Below are positions 6,771 to 14,315 of a DNA stretch of 23,504 bases, one piece after another. The notes beneath the pieces are model-generated. The model worked only from the letters and a program-made list of their open reading frames with translations, had not been told where the DNA came from and did not search any database. Made by a program: the position numbers and the translations under genes. The DNA is from an uncultured Eubacteriales bacterium (lineage in GTDB: Bacteria; Bacillota; Clostridia; Oscillospirales; Acutalibacteraceae). Position 1 is the stretch's first letter. Every line of letters begins with the position of its first letter. The stretch is taken from NCBI GenBank assembly GCA_900319655.1, contig ONPH01000003.1, forward strand, positions 1 to 23,504, given 5' to 3'.

Positions 6771-7634
6771 ATGAGTACAGATTATAAGCCCGGCGGAAAA
6801 GCCGCGGACATAATAAAGAATATAACCGGCTCGGGCAGGCTTCCCCACGCTTTTATCATCGAGGGCGGCGGTGATGAAGCCGCTGAGCTTGCAAAGTATC
6901 TTTCGGCTTTTGCGGTATGCTCAGAGCAGGACAAGCCCTGCACACACTGCAAAAACTGCGTTAACGCTTTTGCCAAAACCCACGCGGATATTACCTACGT
7001 CACCCCCGATAGCTCGAGCAAGAGCAAGACGCTTACAATTGACAGAATACGCGAGCTGATTAAGGACGCGTACATTTTGCCGAACGACTCGGACTCGAAG
7101 GTTTATATCTTCGAAAACGCCGACAGCGTTTTCTCCGAGATAACGCAAAACGCCTTTTTAAAGCTCCTTGAAGAACCTCCCAAGGGCGTGTACTTTATTC
7201 TGCTTTGCCAAAGCGCAAAGGGGCTGCTGCCGACGATAATCTCGCGCTGCTCGATGATTAACTTAGGCGGAGAGGCAGAGATTAACGAAGAAGCGCAAAA
7301 AGCCGCGGAGGAAATTGCAAACGGTATAATTTCGCTCAGCGAATACGATTTGCTTTTGGCGCTGCGTTCGCTTGCGGACAAAGTGCTTGCCGACGATATT
7401 TTACGCGCGGTAAAGCTGATTTTATTCGACGCGGTAACAGTGCTGTCGGGCGCGAAGGCTTCGTATAAACCCGAGCTTGCAAAAAAGCTGTCATCGCGCT
7501 TTACGCGAAAAAAGCTGCTCGATATGATAGAGCTTACGGACAGCTCAAAATACAAACTTAAACAAAACATCAACATAAATCTCCTGACAACACAGTTGTG
7601 CGGAGAATACAGGAGGATCTCATGGCAGAGGTAA
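6771..7634 (+). CDS. holB: DNA polymerase III delta' subunit
   Basis: 287 residues; the delta' subunit of the clamp loader, which opens the beta sliding clamp at primer ends. Seen: a degenerate P-loop region (EGGGDEAAEL, no GKT), which is normal for the non-hydrolysing delta'; the four-cysteine zinc module C50-C57-C60-C63; the ENADSVFSEITQNAFLKLLEEPP segment; and the SRC arginine-finger motif at 158-160. The C-terminal collar part is divergent. There is no Shine-Dalgarno sequence before ATG 6771, which sits 2 bases after the previous stop. The last 13 bases overlap the start of ricT, the same order as holB-yaaT in Bacillus subtilis. Confidence 0.9.
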   Translation: MSTDYKPGGKAADIIKNITGSGRLPHAFIIEGGGDEAAELAKYLSAFAVCSEQDKPCTHCKNCVNAFAKTHADITYVTPDSSSKSKTLTIDRIRELIKDAYILPNDSDSKVYIFENADSVFSEITQNAFLKLLEEPPKGVYFILLCQSAKGLLPTIISRCSMINLGGEAEINEEAQKAAEEIANGIISLSEYDLLLALRSLADKVLADDILRAVKLILFDAVTVLSGAKASYKPELAKKLSSRFTRKKLLDMIELTDSSKYKLKQNININLLTTQLCGEYRRISWQR

Positions 7635-8488
7635 TCGGAGTAAGATTTAAAGAGGTTGGCAAGGTTTACTACTTTGACCCCATCGGCAACAAGCTGAGCG
7701 CCGGCGACAAGGTTATTGTAGAGACCGCGCGCGGACTTGAATGCGGCGAGGTTGCCACCCCTAACAAGACAATAGACGATGGCGAGCTTAACCATCCGCT
7801 TAAGCCCCTTATCCGCATCGCGACTGAAGCCGACCTTAACAAGGTTGCCGAAAACAAGCTTAAGGAAAAGGAAGCTTTCAGAATTTGCGAGCAGAAAATT
7901 GCAAATCACAAGCTCGAAATGAAGCTTGTAAACGTAGAGTACACCTTTGATAACAACAAAATTATCTTTTACTTTACCGCCGACGGCAGGGTTGACTTCC
8001 GCGCATTGGTAAAGGATTTGGCTTCGGTTTTCAGAACAAGAATTGAGCTAAGGCAAATCGGCGTAAGGGACGAGGCAAAAATGCTCGGCGGCTTGGGAAT
8101 TTGCGGCAGACCGTTCTGCTGCTGCGGCTTTATGGGCGAGTTCCAGCCGGTATCAATCAAGATGGCAAAGGAGCAGGGGCTTTCGCTCTCCCCTACCAAA
8201 ATTTCGGGAACCTGCGGAAGGCTTATGTGCTGCCTTAAATACGAGCAGGAAGCCTACACCGACTTAATCAGGCGCACTCCGAAGGTCGGAGCGATTGTAA
8301 AAACCCCCGACGGCAAGGGCTTGGTGGTTGAAAACAACCTTATCGCGCGCACGCTTAAGGTAAAGCTCGACAACACTCCCGACGACGTTGCGCCGAAGCA
8401 ATTCCCGGTTAAGCAGTGCAGAATCATCAAGGACGGCTACATTAAGATTGACAAAAAAGAGATGGAAAAGCTTTCCGGCTTGGAATGA
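7622..8488 (+). CDS. ricT: RicT/YaaT PSP1-domain protein, Y-complex subunit
   Basis: 288 residues from ATG 7622, with AGGAGG 4-5 bases upstream inside holB. PSP1 domain at about residues 60-150 and a cysteine cluster typical of RicT: GICGRPFCCCGF (C161, C166-C168) and GTCGRLMCC (C198, C203, C204), with VSIKMAKEQGLSLSPTKISG between them. In B. subtilis RicT with RicA and RicF forms the Y-complex, which carries [4Fe-4S] clusters and steers RNase Y maturation of mRNAs, affecting sporulation and competence. This copy has one more Cys than the usual GPCGRxLCC form. ricA and ricF are not in the window. A ferredoxin gene follows after 94 bases but has its own promoter and leader. Confidence 0.92.
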   Translation: MAEVIGVRFKEVGKVYYFDPIGNKLSAGDKVIVETARGLECGEVATPNKTIDDGELNHPLKPLIRIATEADLNKVAENKLKEKEAFRICEQKIANHKLEMKLVNVEYTFDNNKIIFYFTADGRVDFRALVKDLASVFRTRIELRQIGVRDEAKMLGGLGICGRPFCCCGFMGEFQPVSIKMAKEQGLSLSPTKISGTCGRLMCCLKYEQEAYTDLIRRTPKVGAIVKTPDGKGLVVENNLIARTLKVKLDNTPDDVAPKQFPVKQCRIIKDGYIKIDKKEMEKLSGLE

Positions 8489-8523
8489 CAGACGGATTTC
8501 CAACATAAAATTTCACAAAACAC

Positions 8524-8551
8524 TTGCATTTAAAAAATTATATGTTAAAAT
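8524..8551 (+). promoter_or_regulatory. Probable promoter of the ferredoxin gene
   Basis: TTGCAT (8524-8529) and TAAAAT (8546-8551) with 16-base spacing, in an AT-rich leader ahead of a near-perfect AAGGAGG (8568-8574). A downstream TATAAT at 8557-8562 is too close to the ribosome site to be preferred. Confidence 0.4.
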
Positions 8552-8582
8552 AAAAATATAATAATGAAGGAGGTTACGATCT

Positions 8583-8753
8583 ATGGCATATGTAATTAAC
8601 GATGAGTGCATTATGTGCGGTGCTTGTGCTGACGAGTGTCCCTGTAATGCTATCTCTGAGGGCGACGGTAAGTATGTAATCGACGCTGACACCTGCGCTG
8701 ATTGCGGCGCTTGTGCAGAGGCTTGTCCCGTTGGTGCTCCCCAGCAGGGCTAA
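8583..8753 (+). CDS. 2[4Fe-4S] clostridial-type ferredoxin
   Basis: 56 residues, the classic size. Two clusters are bound by C-I-M-C-G-A-C-A-D-E-C-P (C9, C12, C15, C19) and C-A-D-C-G-A-C-A-E-A-C-P (C38, C41, C44, C48), the pseudo-twofold CxxCxxCxxxCP pattern. It is a soluble low-potential electron carrier for anaerobic metabolism. An extra Cys21 follows the first CP. The gene has AAGGAGG 8 bases upstream, and its codon choice (TGT, GCT, GAG) differs from the neighbours, as expected for high expression. It sits between its own promoter and a strong terminator, so it is an independent unit inside the housekeeping run. Confidence 0.95.
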   Translation: MAYVINDECIMCGACADECPCNAISEGDGKYVIDADTCADCGACAEACPVGAPQQG

Positions 8754-8788
8754 TCTGCCAAACAGATTGTACATAAACGTCAAAGAAG

Positions 8789-8822
8789 CGGCAAGGTTTT
8801 ATTCCTTGCCGTTTTTATTTTT
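8789..8822 (+). terminator. Intrinsic terminator after the ferredoxin gene
   Basis: CGGCAAGG/CCTTGCCG (8789-8796 and 8804-8811), 8 bp with a 7-base loop, followed by TTTTTATTTTT. Confidence 0.85.
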
Positions 8823-8824
8823 GC

Positions 8825-8853
8825 TTGCCTGAGAGCTCCTAAAGTAGTATAAT
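8825..8853 (+). promoter_or_regulatory. Promoter of the trmN6-rsmI-folC operon
   Basis: TTGCCT (8825-8830) and a perfect TATAAT (8848-8853) with 17-base spacing, starting just after the terminator U-tract. The leader would be about 23 bases, ending in AAAGGA before ATG 8882. Confidence 0.6.
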
Positions 8854-8881
8854 AAGCTATATAACTTATAAAGGACTTGCT

Positions 8882-9622
8882 ATGAACAATATTCACCTTG
8901 AACCTTTGGGGAACGGAGTGAAAATCTACGTTTCCGAAAGCTATCATTTTTCTACGGACACAATACTTTTGGCGGATTTTTCAAAGCCGAAGGCATACAA
9001 AAAATGCGCCGACTTGGGCACAGGCTGCGGCACTATCCCCCTGCTCTGGCTGAAAGGCGACAAAAGCCTGAAAATCGACGCGGTTGAGCTTCAGCAAAAC
9101 GCCTGCGAGCTTGCCGAAAAAAGCGTTGAGCTTAACGGATTTGCCGATAATATGAGGATTATTAACGCCGATTTGCGCGAGTTAAACGGCATACTTCCGC
9201 TCGGCTGCTACGACCTTGTTGTGTGCAATCCGCCGTACAAGCTCGGCGGCTCGGGTATTAAAAATCCCGAAAGCGCAAGGCTTATTGCAAGGCACGAGAG
9301 CGAATGTACGCTTGACGACATCTGCAAGACCGCTTCAAAGCTTTTGCAGTTCGGCGGAAGGTTCTGCGTTTGCCAGCGCCCCGAAAGGCTTGCGGACGTT
9401 ATGGAAGGTATGCGCAGATTTGATATTGAGCCTAAGCGGCTCAGGCTTGTTCAGCAGAGGGCAGGCAAAGCGCCGAAGCTGTTTTTGCTCGAGGGCAGAC
9501 GCGGCGGAAAACGCGGTTATCTCGACGTTATGCCCACGCTGTTTATCGAGGACGAAAGCGGCAATTTTTCAGACGAAATGATGAAAATTTACGGCGACTA
9601 CAAATCGGAGGTGAGCTCATAA
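8882..9622 (+). CDS. tRNA1(Val) (adenine37-N6)-methyltransferase family, YabB-like
   Basis: 246 residues. Class I SAM-dependent methyltransferase: motif I DLGTGCGTIPLL (44-55), an acidic strand end DAVEL (66-70), NADLRE, and the amino-methyltransferase tetrapeptide NPPY (116-119), preceded by the N-terminal FSTDTILLADF typical of the TrmN6/YabB group. It would methylate N6 of an adenine in tRNA; Bacillus YabB sits in the same holB-yaaT neighbourhood. The target is inferred from family and context. Its stop codon shares one base with the rsmI start (TAATG), implying coupled translation. Confidence 0.87.
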   Translation: MNNIHLEPLGNGVKIYVSESYHFSTDTILLADFSKPKAYKKCADLGTGCGTIPLLWLKGDKSLKIDAVELQQNACELAEKSVELNGFADNMRIINADLRELNGILPLGCYDLVVCNPPYKLGGSGIKNPESARLIARHESECTLDDICKTASKLLQFGGRFCVCQRPERLADVMEGMRRFDIEPKRLRLVQQRAGKAPKLFLLEGRRGGKRGYLDVMPTLFIEDESGNFSDEMMKIYGDYKSEVSS

Positions 9623-10446
9623 TGAGCGGAATTTTATACGTAACCGGCACGCCGATAGGCAATTTGTCCGACCTCTCGCCCAGAGCGGCGCAGACGCTTG
9701 AACAGGTCGATTTTATCGCCGCCGAGGACACGCGCGTAACGCTTAAGCTGCTCAACCACCTCGGGATAAAAAAGCCGATGATAAGCTACTACGAGCACAA
9801 CAAACGCGAGCGCGGAGAGATAATCTGCGCCAAAATTGAAGCAGGCGAAAGCTGCGCGATTGTAACCGACGCAGGTATGCCGTGCATTTCCGACCCCGGC
9901 GAGGATTTGATTAAGCTGTGCGAGGAGCGCGGAATTAAAACCGTGGTTATCCCCGGACCGAGCGCGGTTGTGTCGGCGCTTGCGGTGTCGGGCTTGGAGA
10001 CAGGCAGGTTTTGCTTTGAGGGCTTTTTGAGCGTTAACAAAAAGAGCCGCAACGAACATTTGCAGAGCCTTAAAAACGAGCGCAGGACGATGATTTTTTA
10101 CGAGGCTCCGCACAAGCTGCCCGCTACCCTGCGCGATTTATACTCAGCGTTCGGCAACCGTAAATTGAGCATTGTGCGCGAGCTTACGAAAATTCACGAG
10201 GAAGTTATCCGCACCACAACCAAGTACGCCGCCGAAAACTATGCCGACGGAAGCGTTAAGGGTGAGCTTGTGCTCGTGCTCGAAGGCGCGAAGGAGAGCG
10301 AAACAGAGGAAAATTACACCCTCGAATACGCCGTAGAGCTTGCGAAAAAGCTGATTGAAAACGGCGAAAAGCCCACCGCCGCCGCCAAAAGCGCTGCCGA
10401 GATGACGGGCTTTAAGAAAAACGAAATTTATAGGGAGCTGTTATGA
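9622..10446 (+). CDS. rsmI: 16S rRNA (cytidine1402-2'-O)-methyltransferase
   Basis: 274 residues with GTPIGN near the N-terminus (9-14), AAEDTRVT, SYYEHN, IVTDAGMPCISDPG, VIPGPSAVVSALAVSGL and YEAPHKL, the conserved set of the RsmI tetrapyrrole-methylase-like fold. It 2'-O-methylates C1402 at the ribosomal decoding centre using SAM. GGAGGTGAGC before the ATG supplies the ribosome site from within the upstream gene. The end overlaps folC by 4 bases (ATGA). The order yabB-rsmI matches Bacillus, though the GIY-YIG gene yazA that lies between them there is absent. Confidence 0.95.
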   Translation: MSGILYVTGTPIGNLSDLSPRAAQTLEQVDFIAAEDTRVTLKLLNHLGIKKPMISYYEHNKRERGEIICAKIEAGESCAIVTDAGMPCISDPGEDLIKLCEERGIKTVVIPGPSAVVSALAVSGLETGRFCFEGFLSVNKKSRNEHLQSLKNERRTMIFYEAPHKLPATLRDLYSAFGNRKLSIVRELTKIHEEVIRTTTKYAAENYADGSVKGELVLVLEGAKESETEENYTLEYAVELAKKLIENGEKPTAAAKSAAEMTGFKKNEIYRELL

Positions 10447-11732
10447 TGACCTACGATTCGGCGCTTGAAAAAATACATTCACTGCTGACCTTCGGCTCGC
10501 GCCCGGGGCTTGACAGGATGCGAACTCTTTTGTCGGAACTCGGCAATCCGCAGGACAAGCTTAAATACATCCACGTCGCAGGCACAAACGGCAAAGGCTC
10601 TGTCTGCGCAATGCTGTCGTCGGCATTGGTCGAGGCAGGGTACAAAACCGGACTGTTTATCTCACCGTACATCACGGATTTTCGTGAGAGAATCCAGATT
10701 AATAACGTGCCCGTCAGCAAAGAAACTCTAACGGATGCGGTTGAAAAAACCTTTCCCATCGTCGAGCGATTGCGCGAAAACGGCACGATAATCACCGAGT
10801 TTGAGTACGTAAACGCCCTGCAGTTTTACATTCACGCAAACGAGGGCTGCGACATCGTCGTGCTCGAAACAGGCATGGGTGGTCTGCTCGACTGCACAAA
10901 CGTGATTAAGCCGCCGCTGTGCTCGGTAATCACGACAATCGGGCTCGACCACACCGCGGTTTTGGGCGATACAATCGAAAAAATCGCAGAGCAAAAATGC
11001 GGAATTATAAAGCGCGGTTCGCTTGCGGTGACTTCAAAGCAGGACAGCCGCGCGATGGCTGTGATTGAGCAGACGGCTGACAACCTTAAAGTGCCGCTGA
11101 TAAAAAGCGAGGATGTAAAGCTTGAAGTTATCTCGCAGTCGTTAAAGGGCAGCTTGGTAAAATATAACGGCGAGGAATTCCTGCTGAAATTGTCGGGAAA
11201 TCACCAGATTGAGAACGCAAAAACCGCCTTGGCGGCGATTGAAGCGCTCAATCAAAATGGACTTATAAAGCTTAATGACAGCGAAATTGCCGCAGGCTTC
11301 GGCAAGGCGGTAAACCCTGCAAGGCTTGAAATGCTGGGCGAAAATCCAACCGTACTTCTCGACGGAGCGCACAATCCAAACGGAATTGAAGCACTGAAAA
11401 ACGCTATAAAAACCTTCCTCCCAAATAAAAAGATAATCTGCGTTACGGGAATGCTCGCGGACAAGGACATCGACAGCTCGATTGAGCTGTTGAGCGGAGT
11501 TTTCGCAAAGGTTTGCACCGTGCCCGTCAACAACCCGAGGGCAATTTCCGCTGAGGAACTCGCGGAAAAATTCAGCTCTGCCTGTGCCGATACAAAGAGC
11601 TTTAATTCTCCACAAGCCGCGTTTGATACGGCGTTTCGTGAGGCAAAGGAGAACCGCTGTGCAGTGCTGATATGCGGCTCACTATACCTTGCAGGAGAAA
11701 TAAGGCCGTACATAATCGAAAAAATTAAATGA
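10443..11732 (+). CDS. folC: Folylpolyglutamate synthase / dihydrofolate synthase
   Basis: 429 residues. Adds glutamate to dihydropteroate or folates with ATP. Seen: the P-loop GTNGKGS (47-53), FISPYITDFRERI (folate site), ETGMGGLLDCTN (Mg site), TTIGLDHTAVLGDT followed by IAEQKCGIIK (carbamylated-Lys region), and the Mur-ligase-type LLDGAHNPNGI in the C-terminal domain. It starts inside the rsmI stop codon (ATGA overlap); a second ATG follows immediately. It is the last gene of this operon; a hairpin with a U-tract follows 25 bases later. The enzyme would supply retained folates for one-carbon metabolism. Confidence 0.93.
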   Translation: MMTYDSALEKIHSLLTFGSRPGLDRMRTLLSELGNPQDKLKYIHVAGTNGKGSVCAMLSSALVEAGYKTGLFISPYITDFRERIQINNVPVSKETLTDAVEKTFPIVERLRENGTIITEFEYVNALQFYIHANEGCDIVVLETGMGGLLDCTNVIKPPLCSVITTIGLDHTAVLGDTIEKIAEQKCGIIKRGSLAVTSKQDSRAMAVIEQTADNLKVPLIKSEDVKLEVISQSLKGSLVKYNGEEFLLKLSGNHQIENAKTALAAIEALNQNGLIKLNDSEIAAGFGKAVNPARLEMLGENPTVLLDGAHNPNGIEALKNAIKTFLPNKKIICVTGMLADKDIDSSIELLSGVFAKVCTVPVNNPRAISAEELAEKFSSACADTKSFNSPQAAFDTAFREAKENRCAVLICGSLYLAGEIRPYIIEKIK

Positions 11733-11757
11733 CCGACAGAATAAAACAAACTTTTCA

Positions 11758-11795
11758 CGCTATACTAACTATTATTAGTATAGCGCTATTTTTTT
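11758..11795 (+). terminator. Terminator-like hairpin between folC and spoIIAA
   Basis: CGCTATACTA/TAGTATAGCG (11758-11767 and 11776-11785) is a perfect 10-bp stem with an 8-base AT-rich loop, followed by CTATTTTTTT. It should end folC transcripts. The spoIIAA ribosome site AAAAGGA begins about 2 bases after the U-tract and the start codon only 16 bases after it. Confidence 0.75.
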
Positions 11796-11811
11796 GAAAA
11801 GGAATGTTAAA

Positions 11812-12114
11812 ATGCTGAAAACGGAGTTTAACAACAACACCCTGACGGTGTACCTCGACGGCGAAATTGACCACGATTCCGCCTGCAAAATCCGCCAGAG
11901 AATTGACTGCTCGGCACGCTCGCTGTGCCCGAGGCTGCTATGTATGAATTTTGAGAAGGTCAGCTTTATGGACTCGTCGGGAGTAGGGCTTGTGATGGGG
12001 CGGTACAGGCAGATGAAGCTGCTCGGCGGCAGCCTGAGAGTAACAAACGTGCCCGACAGAATTTACCGAATTTTTGCGATGTCGGGACTTGAAGAACTGG
12101 GGGTGTTGAGATGA
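11812..12114 (+). CDS. spoIIAA: Anti-sigma F factor antagonist
   Basis: 100 residues from ATG 11812, with AAAGGA 8 bases upstream; a TTG further upstream at 11794 lies in the terminator tract and is not used. STAS fold with the phosphorylation site MDSSGVGLVMGRY (Ser56 by alignment to B. subtilis Ser58). Unphosphorylated SpoIIAA binds SpoIIAB and frees sigma F in the forespore; SpoIIAB phosphorylates it, and SpoIIE (not here) removes the phosphate. First gene of spoIIAA-spoIIAB-sigF; its end overlaps spoIIAB by 4 bases. Confidence 0.93.
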   Translation: MLKTEFNNNTLTVYLDGEIDHDSACKIRQRIDCSARSLCPRLLCMNFEKVSFMDSSGVGLVMGRYRQMKLLGGSLRVTNVPDRIYRIFAMSGLEELGVLR

Positions 12115-12545
12115 AAACAGTCAACCAAATGAGGCTCAGCTTTCCGTCAAAGAGCCGCAACGAAGCTTTCGCACGCAGTGCGGTGTCGGCGTTCATAACC
12201 GCGCTCGACCCCACCTTGAGCGAGCTTAACGACCTTAAAACCGCCGTGTCCGAGGCTGTGACAAACTGCATTGTCCACGGCTACAGGCGACAAAACGGCA
12301 CGGTTTACATATTCGCGTCCGTCAAAGATGACAACACCGTAACGGTGAAAATCCGCGACAAGGGCGTGGGAATTGAGGACATTAAGCAGGCTATGCAGCC
12401 GCTGTTTACGACCTCGCCCGAGGAAGAACGCGCAGGACTGGGCTTTGCGGTAATGCAGAGCTTTTGCGACAAGGTAAGAGTAAATTCCACGCCCGGCAAG
12501 GGCACGACCGTCACCCTGATTAAGAAAATCGGCGCGGATGAATAA
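12111..12545 (+). CDS. spoIIAB: Anti-sigma F factor, serine kinase
   Basis: 144 residues of the GHKL ATPase fold: N-box EAVTNCIVHGY (Glu48, Asn52), G1 box RDKGVGIED (82-90), ATP-lid TSPEEERAGLGFAVM with the G2 box, and PGKGTTVTL at the end. It binds sigma F and holds it inactive, and with ATP phosphorylates SpoIIAA. It overlaps both neighbours (4 bases with spoIIAA, 8 bases with sigF), so the three proteins are made by coupled translation in fixed ratio, which matters for a partner-switching module. Confidence 0.94.
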   Translation: MKTVNQMRLSFPSKSRNEAFARSAVSAFITALDPTLSELNDLKTAVSEAVTNCIVHGYRRQNGTVYIFASVKDDNTVTVKIRDKGVGIEDIKQAMQPLFTTSPEEERAGLGFAVMQSFCDKVRVNSTPGKGTTVTLIKKIGADE

Positions 12546-13188
12546 GGACGAATTTGCCAAAAGCCACCTTGGGCTTGTGCACTCGCTTTGCAGCCGCTTC
12601 ACCGGCAAGGGCATTGAGTACGACGAGCTGTACTCAGCAGGCTGTCTGGGGCTTGCAAAGGCGATTAACAACTTTGACGGCAGCCGCGGCTTGCAGTTTT
12701 CAACCTACGCCTTCCCCGTCATTATGGGAGAGCTAAAACGGCTGTTCCGCGACGGCGGAGCGGTAAAGGTCAGCCGCTCGTTAAAGGAACTGTCGCTGAA
12801 AATCAACAAGCTCAACAACGAAAGCAAGCTAAAAAACGGCAGGGAGCTGAGCGTTTCGGAGCTTGCGGAAAAGCTCGGCGTTGCTCCCGAAAAAATCGCA
12901 GAGGCGGTGTGCAGCGCGCAGCCTACGGTGTCGATAAATTCCGAGGATGAAAACGCAGCCGCGCCGGAAATACCTTCGCCCGACATTCAGTACGAAATCA
13001 CCGAACGGCTAAGCCTTGCCGCGGCGATTGAAAGCCTTGAAAAAAAAAAAAAAAAAATAATCAACCTGCGCTACTACAGGAGTAAAACGCAGGTTGAAAC
13101 CGCAAAAATATTGAATATGACTCAGGTGCAAATCAGCCGGCGGGAAAAGAAAATCCTGTCCCTCATCAGGCAGAAAATGAGCGGTTAG
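12538..13188 (+). CDS. sigF: Forespore sigma factor sigma F
   Basis: 216 residues. Region 2 (DELYSAGCLGLAKAINNFD, then GLQFSTYAFPVIMGELKRLFRDGG), region 3 (VKVSRSLKELSLKINKLN through LAEKLGV) and region 4 (INLRYYRSKTQVETAKILNMTQVQISRREKKIL) are complete. It directs early forespore transcription during sporulation. The start overlaps spoIIAB by 8 bases. Just before region 4, codons 168-174 (Glu, five Lys, first base of Ile) are written as an uninterrupted run of 18 A; the encoded length agrees with B. subtilis sigma F across this spot, so the reading looks right. The last 4 bases overlap the end of a convergent hydrolase gene and there is no terminator. Confidence 0.95.
   Translation: MNKDEFAKSHLGLVHSLCSRFTGKGIEYDELYSAGCLGLAKAINNFDGSRGLQFSTYAFPVIMGELKRLFRDGGAVKVSRSLKELSLKINKLNNESKLKNGRELSVSELAEKLGVAPEKIAEAVCSAQPTVSINSEDENAAAPEIPSPDIQYEITERLSLAAAIESLEKKKKKIINLRYYRSKTQVETAKILNMTQVQISRREKKILSLIRQKMSG
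13040..13057 (+). repeat. Homopolymer run of 18 A inside sigF
   Basis: Eighteen consecutive A, coding the end of GAA, five AAA codons and the first base of ATA. AAG is never used although it is common in the neighbouring genes. Loss of one A puts TAA in frame directly after the run; gain of one leads to TAA 15 codons past the five lysine codons. Confidence 0.9.
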
Positions 13189-14234
13189 TTCATAAATTCA
13201 AGCACCTTGTTCATAAAAGCTTTGTCGAGCTTCATCGCCTTTTCGGTATCAATTCCGCCGTAAAAATCGTCGAGCGCCTTTTGCGGAATATCGCCGTCAT
13301 AGACCTTGTTCATATCGTTCAGCTCGCTTTGCAAATCCGCCATATACTTTGCGGATTCCGCGCTCAGCCACATATTCGCGTGACCGTCGCGGCAGCTCTC
13401 GCTGACCTTGAAAAAGCTCGCGTTTGAGTTTGTAATATCATCCTCGTGCGAGTAAATGCTCAGGTTATACGGAATTGTGCTGTCGTTACCGCCGTAGCAA
13501 ATCAAAATCGGCGTGTCGGTTGAATTTATCGACTGTGCCGCCGTGTCGTCCGCGTCGTCACCGAAGGTAAAGCGGTTTTGCAGGTACAAAAACGGATACT
13601 GAATATCCGCCAAAATGCCGACATAATCCTTTGCCTTGCCGTGCATCGTCTGCACCGGTGAATCAAACCCCGACAGGCTTACAGCTCCTTTAACGTCCGC
13701 CTCGTCAAGCACGGAAGCGACGGCGTAACCGCCGAGACTGTGGCCGTAAAGATAAACAGGCAGTCTTTTGGTCTCGTCCGTCTCCTTGGCGTAATTAATC
13801 GCAGAAAGCAAATCGCGCTTTGACTGCTGCAGACCGACGGTGCTGCCGCCCTCGCTTTTGCAGACTCCGGTCGCGTCGTAGGCAAGCGCCATATAGCCGT
13901 TTTCGGTGAAAAATTTAATCTCCGCAAGGTGACGGTCGCTGCTGCTGTTCATCCCCGGCGCGATAATTACAATTCCTTTGGGGTTTTTGGCGGAATAGAG
14001 ATAACCGCTGAGCTTGTTTTCGCCGGATTTAAAGCTGACTTCCTTTCGACTCAGGCTCACGCCCGAAAGAGAATAGGATATTTCAACATAGTTGTCGAGC
14101 GAATCTACGCGGTGAAAAAGCACGCCGAAAATGACCACGGAGGCTATCATCGACAGCGCGGTGAATACAAAGATAATCAGAAGGAAAAAGCCGACCACCC
14201 TCTTTGGCGTAATATGTAGCTTTTTATTTTTCAC
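13185..14234 (-). CDS. Membrane-anchored alpha/beta hydrolase
   Basis: 349 residues from GTG 14234, chosen because AGAGG (14247-14243) is 8 bases upstream; an in-frame GTG at 14243 overlaps that site. One transmembrane segment (about residues 14-41) puts the catalytic domain outside. Catalytic motifs: oxyanion region IIAPGMNSS, nucleophile elbow YGHSLGGYA (Ser166), acid in CYGGNDSTI, and His in CRDGHANMW. Resembles the serine aminopeptidase S33 / lysophospholipase-like hydrolases; the substrate is unknown. It lies after a terminator, at the downstream end of the lipid gene run, so may be expressed separately. It converges with sigF with a 4-base overlap. Confidence 0.85.
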   Translation of the reverse strand: MKNKKLHITPKRVVGFFLLIIFVFTALSMIASVVIFGVLFHRVDSLDNYVEISYSLSGVSLSRKEVSFKSGENKLSGYLYSAKNPKGIVIIAPGMNSSSDRHLAEIKFFTENGYMALAYDATGVCKSEGGSTVGLQQSKRDLLSAINYAKETDETKRLPVYLYGHSLGGYAVASVLDEADVKGAVSLSGFDSPVQTMHGKAKDYVGILADIQYPFLYLQNRFTFGDDADDTAAQSINSTDTPILICYGGNDSTIPYNLSIYSHEDDITNSNASFFKVSESCRDGHANMWLSAESAKYMADLQSELNDMNKVYDGDIPQKALDDFYGGIDTEKAMKLDKAFMNKVLEFMN

Positions 14235-14283
14235 GGCTTTCACCTCTATTATTCCTCAAAATTGAATGATTAATCACTGAAAA

Positions 14284-14311
14284 GAAAAAAGAGAACGGTT
14301 CGCTCTCTTTT
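14284..14311 (-). terminator. Intrinsic terminator of the minus-strand lipid operon
   Basis: Read on the minus strand, AAAAGAGA/TCTCTTTT (14311-14304 and 14294-14287) with a 9-base loop, followed by TTTCTTT. It begins 5 bases after the stop of the hydrolase gene at 14316. Confidence 0.6.
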
Positions 14312-14315
14312 CTTT

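Noticed and set aside
6771..7634. Missing Walker A lysine in the delta' subunit as a sign of a broken gene.
   Set aside because: Delta' subunits normally lack a working P-loop; the Cys4 module and SRC motif are intact.
11691..11721. A sigma H-like promoter (GCAGGAGAA ... ATCGAAA) at the end of folC for spoIIA.
   Set aside because: The spacing is about 15 bases rather than the usual 11-12 and the -10 match is partial; not strong enough to list.
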